The notes under the pieces are model-generated. The model was not told the origin of the DNA. It saw nothing but the letters and a program-made list of their open reading frames with translations, and did no database searches. DNA of 64,000 nucleotides from CAZSBG01 sp964605145. Lineage in GTDB: Bacteria; Zhuqueibacterota; Zhuqueibacteria; Thermofontimicrobiales; Thermofontimicrobiaceae. Both the position numbers and the translations under genes were made by a program. Of this stretch, positions 26,349 to 35,283 are shown one piece after another (positions within the stretch are counted from its first letter, which is position 1; each line of letters begins with the position of its first letter). The stretch covers positions 19,304 to 83,303 of the forward strand of contig CAZSBG010000013.1 in the NCBI GenBank assembly GCA_964605145.1. Direction: 5' to 3'.

Positions 26349-28394
26349 ATGAAATTGAAAAAAACGTTTCTTTTTTGGCTCGTTCAGCTTTTGATTCTCC
26401 CCTCACTTTTTGCCGGTGTCACTGAAAAAAATATTCGAAACGCCATTGACATCAAAAACCTCCAGCATCCGTATCTTTACTTCACCGAAGAACAAAAGCC
26501 GGCAATACTTTCGAGAATTGAAAACGACCGGGAATGCAGCGACATCATGCGCATGCTGCTGGCCGAGGCCAATCGCCTCATGAACACGCCCATCGACCGC
26601 AATGTGCCGGCGCGCGACCCGCATCCGCGTTTCTGGACAAGCGGAGAATCGGTAAAATATATCAGATTTCATTATACTGCGGCACAGCACCTGGCCTTCA
26701 TCTACCAGATGACCGGCGATAAGAAATATGCGGAAAAAGCATTTGAATTTGCTGATGTGATCTGTGATTTGCAATCGTGGACATACCGCGCTCACGAATT
26801 CCCGATCATTTACACACGCGTCTGGCCCAAATATGTGAACGACGATATGGTCGTGTTCAATTTCGATATTCGATGCGTCTACATCGGGCACGCGCTTTCG
26901 GCGGTTTACGACTGGACGTACGACGCTCTCACCAAACGCCAGCGCGACCGCATTCGTGGCGCGCTGCTGGAAAAAGTGATTTTGCCGGTTCGGAAAAATT
27001 ATCAATATTTGTGGGACGCCAACGCGTTTGCCTGCAACCATTGCATGTTGTTCTGCTCCGGCATTGGCGTCACATCGCTGGCGTTGCTGACTGAAAATCC
27101 GGAGCTGGTGGACGTGGCCGCGGAAGCCTACAATCGAATGAATCGCATCTATCAGGAGTTGGGGATCGACGGCGGCTGGCAGGAAGGGCCAAAATACTGG
27201 GCATACGGCATGAACAATTCCATTTATTTTTTGGATGCATTGAACAACGTCACAGACGGGAAATACAATCTTTTTGCCCACCCCAAAATTAAAAACAACC
27301 CGGCCACATTTTACCTGTACGGCATTGACACCGAATTTGGCGATGTTGCATCCGGCCCAGGCGGCACAACGTATCAGCTCAATAAATTGACCGAAGCCAC
27401 CGGGGATCCCTTGTGCGCATGGTATCGCAAAACCTTTTTTGGCGACGGAAAAACCATGTTCGACATTCTCTGGCCGCGCAGCGACGTACAACCGATTGAG
27501 CCGACCGGGAAATCAAAACACTTCCGCTCCATTGACTGGGTGATTATGCAGAGCGCTTTTGGCGATCCGGAAAAAGTGTCCGTGGCCTGCAAAGCAGGCA
27601 TGAACGACGATCCCCATCACGGTCATTTGGATGTGGGCCAGTTTGTCGTGCAATGGCGGGATCAATTTTATATCAAGGACGTCGGCAAAGCGTATCCCTA
27701 CGATGAAAAATATTTCGACAATGTACGATTCGACTATCCCCAGGTTTCCAGCTCCGGGCACAACCTGGTTTTTGTCAACGGTGAAAAGCAGATTTGCGCG
27801 AAATACAAAGATCAGCCGTGGAGGGAAGGCATTGGCGGCAAGGTGCTGGAATTCAGAACCAGTGATACCCGCGATTACGCTCTGATGGATCCGACCAATG
27901 CTTATGAAAAGCACCACGTGAAAAACTGGCGGCGGCATGTTATCCTGGAAAAACCGGTCATCACGCTGGTGCTGGATGAAATCAGTGCAGAAAAAGGCGA
28001 TGAAATTGAAACCCGTTTCCACACGGCTTGCGAAAGCGAACTGCACAACCAGATCGCGCTTCTCAGAGGCGAAAAGGGCATCATGGCGCTGATTCCCATC
28101 ACTCAAAATGAGTTCTTTTTCCGAAATGGGAAGCACGCGTTCCTGCCGGTGAAAAAGGACGCGGAGTTTCAGTGGATTCCCTACTTCGGCACAATCACTT
28201 CGGCTGAGAAGGAAAAGACGATCATCGCCACGCTGGTTCTGCCGGTGGAAAATATGGAGGACGCTCGAAATATCCGGGATTCCGTTCAAATGAAAGTTTC
28301 AAAGGAAGGTGACATTTCTGTTTCATTTGCAGCGAATAATGAACGACACGTTTTCGATTTTGCTTCGGAAAAATCAGGACTGGCGCTGCGATAA
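26349..28394 (+). CDS. Secreted heparinase II/III-like lyase
   Basis: The 681-residue protein has a signal peptide (residues 5-22) and AGGAGG before the ATG. The helical toroid runs to ~residue 370 and contains the conserved pattern NHCMLFCSGIGVTSLALL and DGGWQEGPKYWAYG. The sandwich domain has DPHHGHLDVGQF with H423, H424, H426 and D428, then YPQVSSSGHNLVFVNG. The arrangement is that of heparinase II/III and PL21-like lyases. It is distant from the 2.1-kb lyase, so the two may cut different acidic glycans. A terminator hairpin follows. Confidence 0.88.
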   Translation: MKLKKTFLFWLVQLLILPSLFAGVTEKNIRNAIDIKNLQHPYLYFTEEQKPAILSRIENDRECSDIMRMLLAEANRLMNTPIDRNVPARDPHPRFWTSGESVKYIRFHYTAAQHLAFIYQMTGDKKYAEKAFEFADVICDLQSWTYRAHEFPIIYTRVWPKYVNDDMVVFNFDIRCVYIGHALSAVYDWTYDALTKRQRDRIRGALLEKVILPVRKNYQYLWDANAFACNHCMLFCSGIGVTSLALLTENPELVDVAAEAYNRMNRIYQELGIDGGWQEGPKYWAYGMNNSIYFLDALNNVTDGKYNLFAHPKIKNNPATFYLYGIDTEFGDVASGPGGTTYQLNKLTEATGDPLCAWYRKTFFGDGKTMFDILWPRSDVQPIEPTGKSKHFRSIDWVIMQSAFGDPEKVSVACKAGMNDDPHHGHLDVGQFVVQWRDQFYIKDVGKAYPYDEKYFDNVRFDYPQVSSSGHNLVFVNGEKQICAKYKDQPWREGIGGKVLEFRTSDTRDYALMDPTNAYEKHHVKNWRRHVILEKPVITLVLDEISAEKGDEIETRFHTACESELHNQIALLRGEKGIMALIPITQNEFFFRNGKHAFLPVKKDAEFQWIPYFGTITSAEKEKTIIATLVLPVENMEDARNIRDSVQMKVSKEGDISVSFAANNERHVFDFASEKSGLALR

Positions 28395-28423
28395 TTTTTT
28401 TTCGATTTGGAATTGATTCTTTC

Positions 28424-28467
28424 CAACCTTGCGGGCGTGAAATTGTTTGCAAGGTTGTTTTATTTTA
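28424..28467 (+). terminator. Rho-independent terminator
   Basis: CAACCTTGC and GCAAGGTTG form a 9-bp stem with a 16-base loop, followed by TTTTATTTT. It lies 30 bases after the lyase gene. Confidence 0.8.
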
Positions 28468-28523
28468 ATATGGATGACCAGTTGAAATCTTCAGTAAATT
28501 ATTTTTATTAAAGTTAGTTATGT

Positions 28524-28547
28524 TGTGGGCGTATATATACGTCCACA
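28524..28547. repeat. Near-perfect 24-bp palindrome
   Basis: TGTGGGCGTATATATACGTC with the closing CACA reads almost identically on both strands; only one symmetric pair differs. It lies between convergent genes. It could be a cruciform, a protein site or a dispersed repeat. Confidence 0.4.
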
Positions 28548-28570
28548 TAAATTGAAATATGAATTTTAGA

Positions 28571-28597
28571 GGATCAGGCGCGGATTAAGCCTGATCC
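28571..28597 (-). terminator. Hairpin downstream of the M23 peptidase gene
   Basis: GGATCAGGC and GCCTGATCC form a 9-bp stem with a 9-base loop, 17 bases beyond the stop codon of the minus-strand gene. There is no T tract, so intrinsic termination is uncertain. Confidence 0.45.
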
Positions 28598-28614
28598 CTA
28601 TTCACACAAAAACA

Positions 28615-30867
28615 TCATTCAATGATAATCATCTTTTGCACTTCGGAAAACGAAGGCGTATCCAATTTGTAAAAATACAGGCCGGTCGGAACCGCCTGAC
28701 CGGCGGCATCTTTGCCATCCCAGTGAACCTGAAACTCACCGGCTCTCTCGAACCGATCCACAAGCGTAGTTACTTGTTTTCCATGGATATTGTAAATCAC
28801 CAGTCTCGTACGCCCGGCTTCTGTGTGACGGTATTTGATGTGCGTTGCTCGGTTAAACGGATTGGGATAATTCTGAAACAGACGAAATTCAGTGGGTTGA
28901 CTGCTTTCGAAACTTTCTTTTTCCGCAGCATTTATGCCATTATTGAACACAACATCCATACTATCAATCGAAATATTGCCGTACGCATCCTCGGCCTGAA
29001 CGTAAATCCGATAGGGATCATCCGGAAATTGTGTGGTATCGAAACATTTATCACTGTCTGATTCTTCCAGCAGTGAATCCCCATCATTATTGGTGAGAAT
29101 GTGATAATAAATTCTGTTATTGTAATCCCCTTTTGTATTCAGGGTAAAATCATCCTTATACAACGTCCAGACGAATTCCGGGGTAGCAGTGTAATCCGGG
29201 ATTCTGTGATTCATAACCGCAGCGAGCTTTGGTTTTAGAATCAAAGTATCGCCGGGAATGTGCTTGATCCAATATGTTAATTTATACACGGCGCATTGCC
29301 AGTAATCATCATTGATAAAATCGGACACACGCGCGATAATATCGATATCGCCATTCAAATTGTCCGGCGGCAAATATATGCTGGATTCATTGTAGCAAAA
29401 CGCAAATTTATCCTCATCCTTGGTGTTGAAAAACATCGGCGCCGAATCATCAGTATTGGGGCGCATGACTTCCAGCGCATTGACCACTGCATCCCACGGC
29501 ATGGTCCACGTTTGTCCTGCCTGCTCGATTTTCACAAAGTGAAGATGCGTGAAGTCGTACGAAGGCCAGGGGACCAGTTGACCGAGATAATCGCCGGCAT
29601 ACACAATATCGCCTTCATTGACGACAATGGACGCTCTATCCAGGTGCGCGTATAACCACCCCTCACAACGCTCCGAGCCGGCAGAATCACCCACAGCCAC
29701 ACGCCAGTGGTAATTAGCCGAAATGGTGAGCACCGCTTTGACGATGCCGTCCGACACCGCGTATACAGGCGTGTAGTGCCCGGCCATCAAATCTACGCCG
29801 GGATGAGGATAGGGTTCGCCACTGTAATTCTGGTATTCCTCATAGCTGTTGCCAATGTTGTACACACTGTCGAATGGCGCGAACGGCCAGGGAATTTCAT
29901 CCCGCTTCAGTGATTTTTTGAGTGAACGTGAATCCTCCACTTTTGGAATAGTCCGTGACTCACTTTTTAGATAATCAATTCGACGGCCGCTGAAATCATA
30001 TATTGCCAGCAGCCCAAAAACTTGATCATCGGTTTTCTGTTGGATTCCGAGAGCAAATCGATGGTTCTCCAAACGCATGTCACAATAATTTTGGCCATCG
30101 TCTGCCTGTCGTTCAAAAAGCACATGATTCGGATCACTCGCAGCGACTAATCTGGCGTGATTCTTTGAAATGATTCCGATGCGCTTCCCGTCCGGCGAAA
30201 CGGCAATCTTTCGCACAAATTCCATCTCTGTCCCGATTGGAGAAGTTACAAATTGATCTTTCATTCTGTCCCAGATGGAAATATTTCCATTTCCGAATCC
30301 GGCAACAATTTCTGCATCTTCTGAGAAATCAAATTTATCCATACCGCTCAAAGAATAAGTTTTTCTTTGCACTGGCTGAACGAGACGCAATCCATCCTGC
30401 TCAGCCGCGCCAAACCAGTTGCCATTTTCAGAGAATTTAAATCCGTGCGCATGCCTTACGGTGCTGGTGAAAATTTCATGGCCGGCACGCGGATAGAACG
30501 TGACCGCTCCTTTTCCGCTCGGGGATTCTGTCACATCAACGGCTGCGACAATTCCACTGTTCGAAATATAGAATCCCACTCCGCGTGGATTTTGAATCAC
30601 GGCAATCAACGAATCATATTCAAACAATCGAAATTCTTTGACCTCAAAATAATCGAAACCGGACTCGCTGAAACTATACTCACCTCTGTATATGCCATTG
30701 GATGAATAGCAAATCCCCCGATCCTTCTCCTGCAAATTGACCGGCTCAGCCTGGGAGAAAATCTTTCCCAAGGCATTAATTTTCAGTAGATTATCATCCT
30801 GTCCGTATCCGGACGAAATAAAAGCAAACAGCAGCAGGAATGTCGAATACGCTAATTTTCTCTTCAC
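28615..30867 (-). CDS. Secreted M23 metallopeptidase with type IX sorting domain
   Basis: The 750-residue protein has a signal peptide (cut near GYGQ, residue 22). Residues ~30-320 carry repeated beta-strand units (for example FDFSEDAEIVAGFGNGNISI) that look like a propeller. The M23/LytM domain at about 340-470 has HPGVDLMAGHYTPVYAVSDG (first His and Asp ligands) and THLHFVKIEQ (HxH). Residues 470-650 are likely a beta-sandwich. The C-terminus has NYPNPFNRATHIKY and TGLYFYKLD, a type IX sorting domain. It may act on cell walls of prey or neighbours rather than on its own wall. Confidence 0.85.
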   Translation of the reverse strand: MKRKLAYSTFLLLFAFISSGYGQDDNLLKINALGKIFSQAEPVNLQEKDRGICYSSNGIYRGEYSFSESGFDYFEVKEFRLFEYDSLIAVIQNPRGVGFYISNSGIVAAVDVTESPSGKGAVTFYPRAGHEIFTSTVRHAHGFKFSENGNWFGAAEQDGLRLVQPVQRKTYSLSGMDKFDFSEDAEIVAGFGNGNISIWDRMKDQFVTSPIGTEMEFVRKIAVSPDGKRIGIISKNHARLVAASDPNHVLFERQADDGQNYCDMRLENHRFALGIQQKTDDQVFGLLAIYDFSGRRIDYLKSESRTIPKVEDSRSLKKSLKRDEIPWPFAPFDSVYNIGNSYEEYQNYSGEPYPHPGVDLMAGHYTPVYAVSDGIVKAVLTISANYHWRVAVGDSAGSERCEGWLYAHLDRASIVVNEGDIVYAGDYLGQLVPWPSYDFTHLHFVKIEQAGQTWTMPWDAVVNALEVMRPNTDDSAPMFFNTKDEDKFAFCYNESSIYLPPDNLNGDIDIIARVSDFINDDYWQCAVYKLTYWIKHIPGDTLILKPKLAAVMNHRIPDYTATPEFVWTLYKDDFTLNTKGDYNNRIYYHILTNNDGDSLLEESDSDKCFDTTQFPDDPYRIYVQAEDAYGNISIDSMDVVFNNGINAAEKESFESSQPTEFRLFQNYPNPFNRATHIKYRHTEAGRTRLVIYNIHGKQVTTLVDRFERAGEFQVHWDGKDAAGQAVPTGLYFYKLDTPSFSEVQKMIIIE

Positions 30868-31005
30868 GGTGCCTCCGACTCAATGAAATGATCATCGACA
30901 ATCGATTTTCGTTTTTAACAATCGAATATCGAATATCCACATCGCTCTTTTATCTTTTGAATATTTATCAGCTAAAATCACAACACTATTTGATTGCATC
31001 TGGCC

Positions 31006-32103
31006 CTAAATCAACCCATCCATTTTTCGTTTCAGACCGGCGCTTGTTCCGGGGGACCAGCCCAATGCCCGCTGCCAGACTTCCGGGCTTTCCATGCACA
31101 GATACACAAAAACATCCGGTCTGAACTCTCTGATCCACTCTACCATCTTTTTGAACATCTCTGTGCGAATGGGCTGAAAATAGCGCAGTTTACCATCCTT
31201 GCCAGGCACCAGTTCGCCGTAAACAATGCGGCTTTCCGGGTGGTTCGTTCGAATAATCTGATCGAGATGTGGCGGGTACCGCAACGCCCCCAGACTGATC
31301 CAGATGATATTTTCAGGACGAATTGTGGAGAACAGTTTTTCGATGACCTGGCGGTAATCCTGCTCCCAGTTGTCGTAATAAATCATGGGATCGAAATGGA
31401 ACGCCAGCCTGAAACCAGCGTCCTGACATTTTTGCGCGGCTGCCAATCGCTCCTCAAGCGTTGGCGCCATGGATTCCTCCCCTTCCATGATGTATGGTGT
31501 ATTCAACGACCAGGCCACAACGGTGCGACCGCCGTGGTTTATACCGATGAAATTTTCAGTCGCCGTGGTTTTGGTCTTCAGCTCAATCACCGCATTTTTT
31601 TTATCAGAAAAAAACGACACCAATTCTCCGGAGTACCCGGTCAAATGATCGGTGCTCAAACTATCCGCCAGTTCGCCGGTCCCAATCCGATATTTTCTTT
31701 CCTGGTTCGAGGCCAGTTTGCGCTCCAGTTCGGAAAATATATTTTCGATGTTGACATACACGATGATGTAAGAGCTGCTGAGATATCCCTGCAAAATGCA
31801 ATAGCTGCAATTTACCTCACAATTATTCACAAGGTTTAAAATCTTGTAGCCGCAGCAAATATAATTTTGCGTGCCGGGACATCGCTTCAAAAATTCTGAT
31901 TTCTGATGGGCAAGAACCAGCGGCTTGTGCAACGCCGGAACGTCTTTCGATGTTGTATTCCGGTGGGTTAAAAATTCAGACAGTTCATCAAAGACAATTT
32001 GTTCTGTTTGGGGTAATTTGGAAAGGATTCGCCGGGTGACATCATGATTCCTTATTTTTTCTTCCACATAAACTGTGAAGGGATAATATTTTTGACTTGC
32101 CAT
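31006..32103 (-). CDS. Spore photoproduct lyase-family radical SAM protein
   Basis: The 365-residue protein has the radical SAM cluster motif C95-x3-C99-x2-C102 (NCEVNCSYC), preceded by CCGYKILNLV. The SPL-like TGELADSLSTDHLTGYS and WSLNTPYIMEGEES segments follow. The N-terminus is short and lacks a DNA-binding domain that I can recognise. True SPL repairs spore photoproduct in thymine dinucleotides; relatives in non-sporulating bacteria have no settled role, and DNA repair is inference. It is transcribed alone or read from the parB gene 167 bases upstream. Confidence 0.82.
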   Translation of the reverse strand: MASQKYYPFTVYVEEKIRNHDVTRRILSKLPQTEQIVFDELSEFLTHRNTTSKDVPALHKPLVLAHQKSEFLKRCPGTQNYICCGYKILNLVNNCEVNCSYCILQGYLSSSYIIVYVNIENIFSELERKLASNQERKYRIGTGELADSLSTDHLTGYSGELVSFFSDKKNAVIELKTKTTATENFIGINHGGRTVVAWSLNTPYIMEGEESMAPTLEERLAAAQKCQDAGFRLAFHFDPMIYYDNWEQDYRQVIEKLFSTIRPENIIWISLGALRYPPHLDQIIRTNHPESRIVYGELVPGKDGKLRYFQPIRTEMFKKMVEWIREFRPDVFVYLCMESPEVWQRALGWSPGTSAGLKRKMDGLI

Positions 32104-32270
32104 ATCTAACCTGAATTATTCATGAATTTTTTTCTAAACTACTTTAATTTATATAATTTTAATAAAATAGGCTTTCATTAAAAATCTAACCCAGTTTTGT
32201 TGACAAATTTTCAGATTATCGTCAATTCAGGTTATCCTGCTTCCTATAAAAATACTGTGAATAATGCAGG

Positions 32271-33248
32271 CTAAACCAGTTCCGATAATGTTTCAAATTC
32301 CCTGCTATCAGCAATCGTATTTAATCGCCGCAATACCCGATCAAATTCGGTTTTATTTCTGAAACTGAATTCGACAAAATATTTATCTCCCTCAAAAAAG
32401 GGGGATGATTTCAAGTTTACGGCCGGCGGAAGCTTCAATGCCTTTTTCAAAACCGCGAAACGACTCCCGATTTCACTCAATCTCGAATATCGTTTTTGTT
32501 TCAGTACTTCTTTGATTCGATGCGCACGGACAGGCAGGGTTAATTTTTCATCCTCACGTATTTTTTGAATAGCTGGCTGATCCAATATTTCAGGAATTGT
32601 TGTCTCATTCATTTTAGCAATATCGTTTAACAGGCGGAAGAATTCCTTTTGATTATTTTTCCCCAATTTCAATTTTTGAATGAAATGAAATATGTATTTG
32701 CGCTCGTCTGCCGGCATTTCCCTGAGATTCAATACCGTTTCCATTGACATTTCTTCGGAGAAAAGCGCAAGCTTCAAATAATCTTCCGATTTGACCAGCT
32801 TTAAATACCGTTCCAGGACGAGTGCGTTCGCACCCAGTTCGAGCATCGGGAAAAATTCATCCATAACTTCTGTTTTGCTTTTTTTGAAAAGATGGATGAG
32901 CCGATCCAGAATATTCGCCTTTTCAATGACATTGAACTTCCGATTTGCAAAATTTTCGTACAGGTTCAACAGAAACAGATACACATCCGGGGATGATTTT
33001 TCCCCGGAGTAAATCTTGGCATCCAGTTCTGATGTACCCAAATGCCTGAGCGCAATGATGCGTCGCAGACCGGCCACGATGCGATACGCGGCAGGCCCGA
33101 TCTGCTCCAGAATGGGCGGATTCAGCAATCCAATCTGCTTGATGGAATCAACCATCTCTGAAATTGGGGGTTCAAAGGTAAAAATATAACTTCGATCGCT
33201 TAAATCAATCTGATTCATGGGGACGTTCTTTAAAATTGGATCGTTCAT
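32271..33248 (-). CDS. Orphan ParB-like nuclease-domain protein
   Basis: The 325-residue protein begins with a ParB/Srx domain: NVPMNQIDLSDRSYIFTF, EPPISEMVDSIKQIGLLNPP and the GLRR box at 60-63 (IVAGLRRIIALRHLG). A helical middle and a basic region follow. AAGGAG precedes the ATG. There is no ParA next to it, and the neighbour 18 bases upstream is a glycosyltransferase. A chromosome-partition role is therefore uncertain; a CTPase-type switch or transcription factor is equally possible. Confidence 0.8.
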   Translation of the reverse strand: MNDPILKNVPMNQIDLSDRSYIFTFEPPISEMVDSIKQIGLLNPPILEQIGPAAYRIVAGLRRIIALRHLGTSELDAKIYSGEKSSPDVYLFLLNLYENFANRKFNVIEKANILDRLIHLFKKSKTEVMDEFFPMLELGANALVLERYLKLVKSEDYLKLALFSEEMSMETVLNLREMPADERKYIFHFIQKLKLGKNNQKEFFRLLNDIAKMNETTIPEILDQPAIQKIREDEKLTLPVRAHRIKEVLKQKRYSRLSEIGSRFAVLKKALKLPPAVNLKSSPFFEGDKYFVEFSFRNKTEFDRVLRRLNTIADSREFETLSELV

Positions 33249-33266
33249 CCTTTTTTGGCTCCTTTT

Positions 33267-34079
33267 TCATCCATACTTTTCTATCAGGCTGAAATAATAG
33301 TCTGCTTCATCTGTTTTGCCCCGTTTCAAAAATCCCTGAGCGAGAATCGAACATTTTTTTCGAAGCATGGCAACTGTGGCCCGGTGGTCTTCGAAAGAAA
33401 GCCGGTTTTGTTCCAGCATTTTTACCAGCGACCTGACACGAAATCGGTCCATGCCCCAAAACATTGTTGAAAGCTGATCCTGATGACCGCCGAATTTCTT
33501 AATCAGCGGCTGAGCGATCAAAATAATCGGATAAACACAACTGACGCGCAGCCAGAAATCGTAGTCCTCGCATACGGTCATTTCTTCATCAAACAGGCCG
33601 ATTTTCCTGAAAACTTCCCGGTCAATCAGCACGGATGACGCGCTGACAATGCAGCGGGGCAGGAATTTTTGATAGATCCAGCCGGAATATTTCCGATGAT
33701 AATGTTTTGGATTAACCCGCGCGCCGTTTCTGATCCAGATTTCCCGGGTATAGCAAATCTTGACCGAGGGATCGGCCGTCATTGCATTCACCTGAATTTC
33801 CAGTTTGCGATTATTCCATTGGTCATCGGAATCAAGAAATGCCAGCAGACGTCCGCATGAATTTTTAATCCCGAAATTTCGCGCCGCAGCCACGCCTTTG
33901 TTCGGTTGCCTGAAATATTTTACCTGATTCTGATATGGTGCAACAACATCATACGTTTCATCAGTCGAGCCATCGTCTACAACCAACAGTTCGAAATTGG
34001 AGTATGTTTGTTCCAGCACAGAACCGATGGCCTTTGCGAGCCACTGCGCCCGGTTAAAGGTTGGAATAATAACGCTCAC
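33267..34079 (-). CDS. Family 2 glycosyltransferase
   Basis: The protein (about 270 residues) is a GT-A fold enzyme: VSVIIPTFNRAQWLAKAIGS, the VVDDGSTDE loop near 36-42 and the DxD-like FLDSDDQW. The acceptor side has CEDYDFWLRV. The GTG at 34079 is the best start I can see; the frame is open a further 14 codons upstream without an ATG. No membrane segment is visible. It probably transfers a sugar to a cell-surface polysaccharide or lipid. The ParB-like gene follows by 18 bases. Confidence 0.85.
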   Translation of the reverse strand: MSVIIPTFNRAQWLAKAIGSVLEQTYSNFELLVVDDGSTDETYDVVAPYQNQVKYFRQPNKGVAAARNFGIKNSCGRLLAFLDSDDQWNNRKLEIQVNAMTADPSVKICYTREIWIRNGARVNPKHYHRKYSGWIYQKFLPRCIVSASSVLIDREVFRKIGLFDEEMTVCEDYDFWLRVSCVYPIILIAQPLIKKFGGHQDQLSTMFWGMDRFRVRSLVKMLEQNRLSFEDHRATVAMLRKKCSILAQGFLKRGKTDEADYYFSLIEKYG

Positions 34080-34254
34080 CAGTGGCTTTTTCTCTTCATG
34101 GGCACGCAGTTGAAAATCCTCTCAGTATAAAATTCTAAGGGCAAGAAAACAAGATTAATAATATCACTTTAAGGTCTAAAATGCAAGAAAATTTTCTTGC
34201 AATATTTCTTTCTTTTATTTATATTTGTTCAACTTTTAATTACAGGAGGTCTGA

Positions 34255-34737
34255 ATGGATAAATATCAATTTCTGCACACTGGAAACTTTGTGAAAATAA
34301 TTCTACACAACATTCCTGAAAAACCCGGTGTTTTTGCTAAAATGTCAAACATCCTCGCTGAGAAAAACATCAACATTTTAACTATTCGGCATTTAGTCCA
34401 TTCTACTGATAAAGGCGAAATCGCGTTTACGGTATCGAAAGACCAGGCTGAGGAGGCGCTTCAATTGATGAATGAAAACAGAAATAATATCGGCGCCACC
34501 GAGGTCACAATCAAAAAAGATTTGGCGCTTGTGTTTATTTTGGGCGAAGAAATTAAAAATCTTACGCGATTCGTATCGGACATCATGCGCGCCTTCAGCG
34601 AGTACAATGTTGAATTTGATTCGTTATCGATGGCACAGGAGGGAATTACCTGCATTCTGCCGGAAAACCAGTTCAACCAGGCGATGCACGCATTCAATAA
34701 AATGTTTGTCGATGACCCGATCATTTCCCCGATCTAA
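34255..34737 (+). CDS. Tandem ACT-domain protein, aspartokinase-like regulatory module
   Basis: The 160-residue protein has an AGGAGG ribosome site. Two ACT domains are visible: HNIPEKPGVFAKMSNILAEK with INILTIRHL, and DLALVFILGEEIKNLTRFVS with EYNVEFDSLSMA. This resembles the C-terminal regulatory part of aspartate kinase without the catalytic part. It probably binds an amino acid and regulates a partner enzyme. It is followed by a terminator, so it is a single-gene unit. Confidence 0.8.
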   Translation: MDKYQFLHTGNFVKIILHNIPEKPGVFAKMSNILAEKNINILTIRHLVHSTDKGEIAFTVSKDQAEEALQLMNENRNNIGATEVTIKKDLALVFILGEEIKNLTRFVSDIMRAFSEYNVEFDSLSMAQEGITCILPENQFNQAMHAFNKMFVDDPIISPI

Positions 34738-34758
34738 GCTGTTCATTCTTTCAGACAG

Positions 34759-34824
34759 AGGATTATTCGAGAATTTCTGACACCATCTGCAGGTTCAACT
34801 CTCAAATAATCCTTTTCTTTTTTA
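34759..34824 (+). terminator. Rho-independent terminator with large loop
   Basis: AGGATTATTCGAGA and TCTCAAATAATCCT form a 14-bp stem with one mismatch around a 27-base loop, followed by TTTCTTTTTT. It lies after the ACT gene. Confidence 0.75.
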
Positions 34825-35026
34825 CATCGTCACTCCATATTGAAAATTACTCACGGAAAGAATCATTCTTCCGAATAAAGTTGAATTCGTTTCTTATGCA
34901 TTTAACAAAATTGCATTTTCAAATCCACAGAAAAAACTTTTTTTCAACAAAAACCTTGAATTTATCAATTTCGTAGTTTATATTAAGGGCTTGATTTTTT
35001 GAAAAAACATAACCAGAGGGGACTCC

Positions 35027-35266
35027 ATGCCAAGACATCGACGAAAAACACCAGGGACTCGAACATCTCCCTCCAATTCACAAAGAAAATTTCAACAGCA
35101 ATTTGAAAAAGTAGAACTTCATCAAACGTGCAAACAGTTGAAAAACGATCTCGAAATCTTACGCCTTGAGAACAAACTGAACCAGCACATCCAGCGCTTC
35201 GTGGATATGCGTTTGAACGAATTGGAAAACCTGCCGTCTTCCGATGATAGCGATTTTTTGTACTGA
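35027..35266 (+). CDS. Small basic-to-acidic helical protein, unknown
   Basis: The 79-residue product starts MPRHRRKTPGTRTSPSNSQR, an Arg/Lys-rich tail, and continues with a helix (ELHQTCKQLKNDLEILRLEN) that looks like a short coiled coil. It ends acidic (DDSDFLY). AGAGGGGA precedes the ATG. It lies 17 bases upstream of the B12-radical SAM gene and is probably in the same operon. I do not recognise it; it may be a nucleic-acid-binding or scaffold peptide. Confidence 0.6.
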   Translation: MPRHRRKTPGTRTSPSNSQRKFQQQFEKVELHQTCKQLKNDLEILRLENKLNQHIQRFVDMRLNELENLPSSDDSDFLY

Positions 35267-35283
35267 TTGATTTTGGAAATACT

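Noticed and set aside
26403..27491. Long (362-residue) minus-strand reading frame opposite the lyase gene
   Set aside because: The plus-strand frame has a signal peptide and lyase motifs throughout; the opposite frame has none and is a codon-bias shadow.
31006..31839. 281-residue plus-strand frame opposite the SPL-like gene
   Set aside because: It is a shadow of the minus-strand gene, which carries the radical SAM motif.
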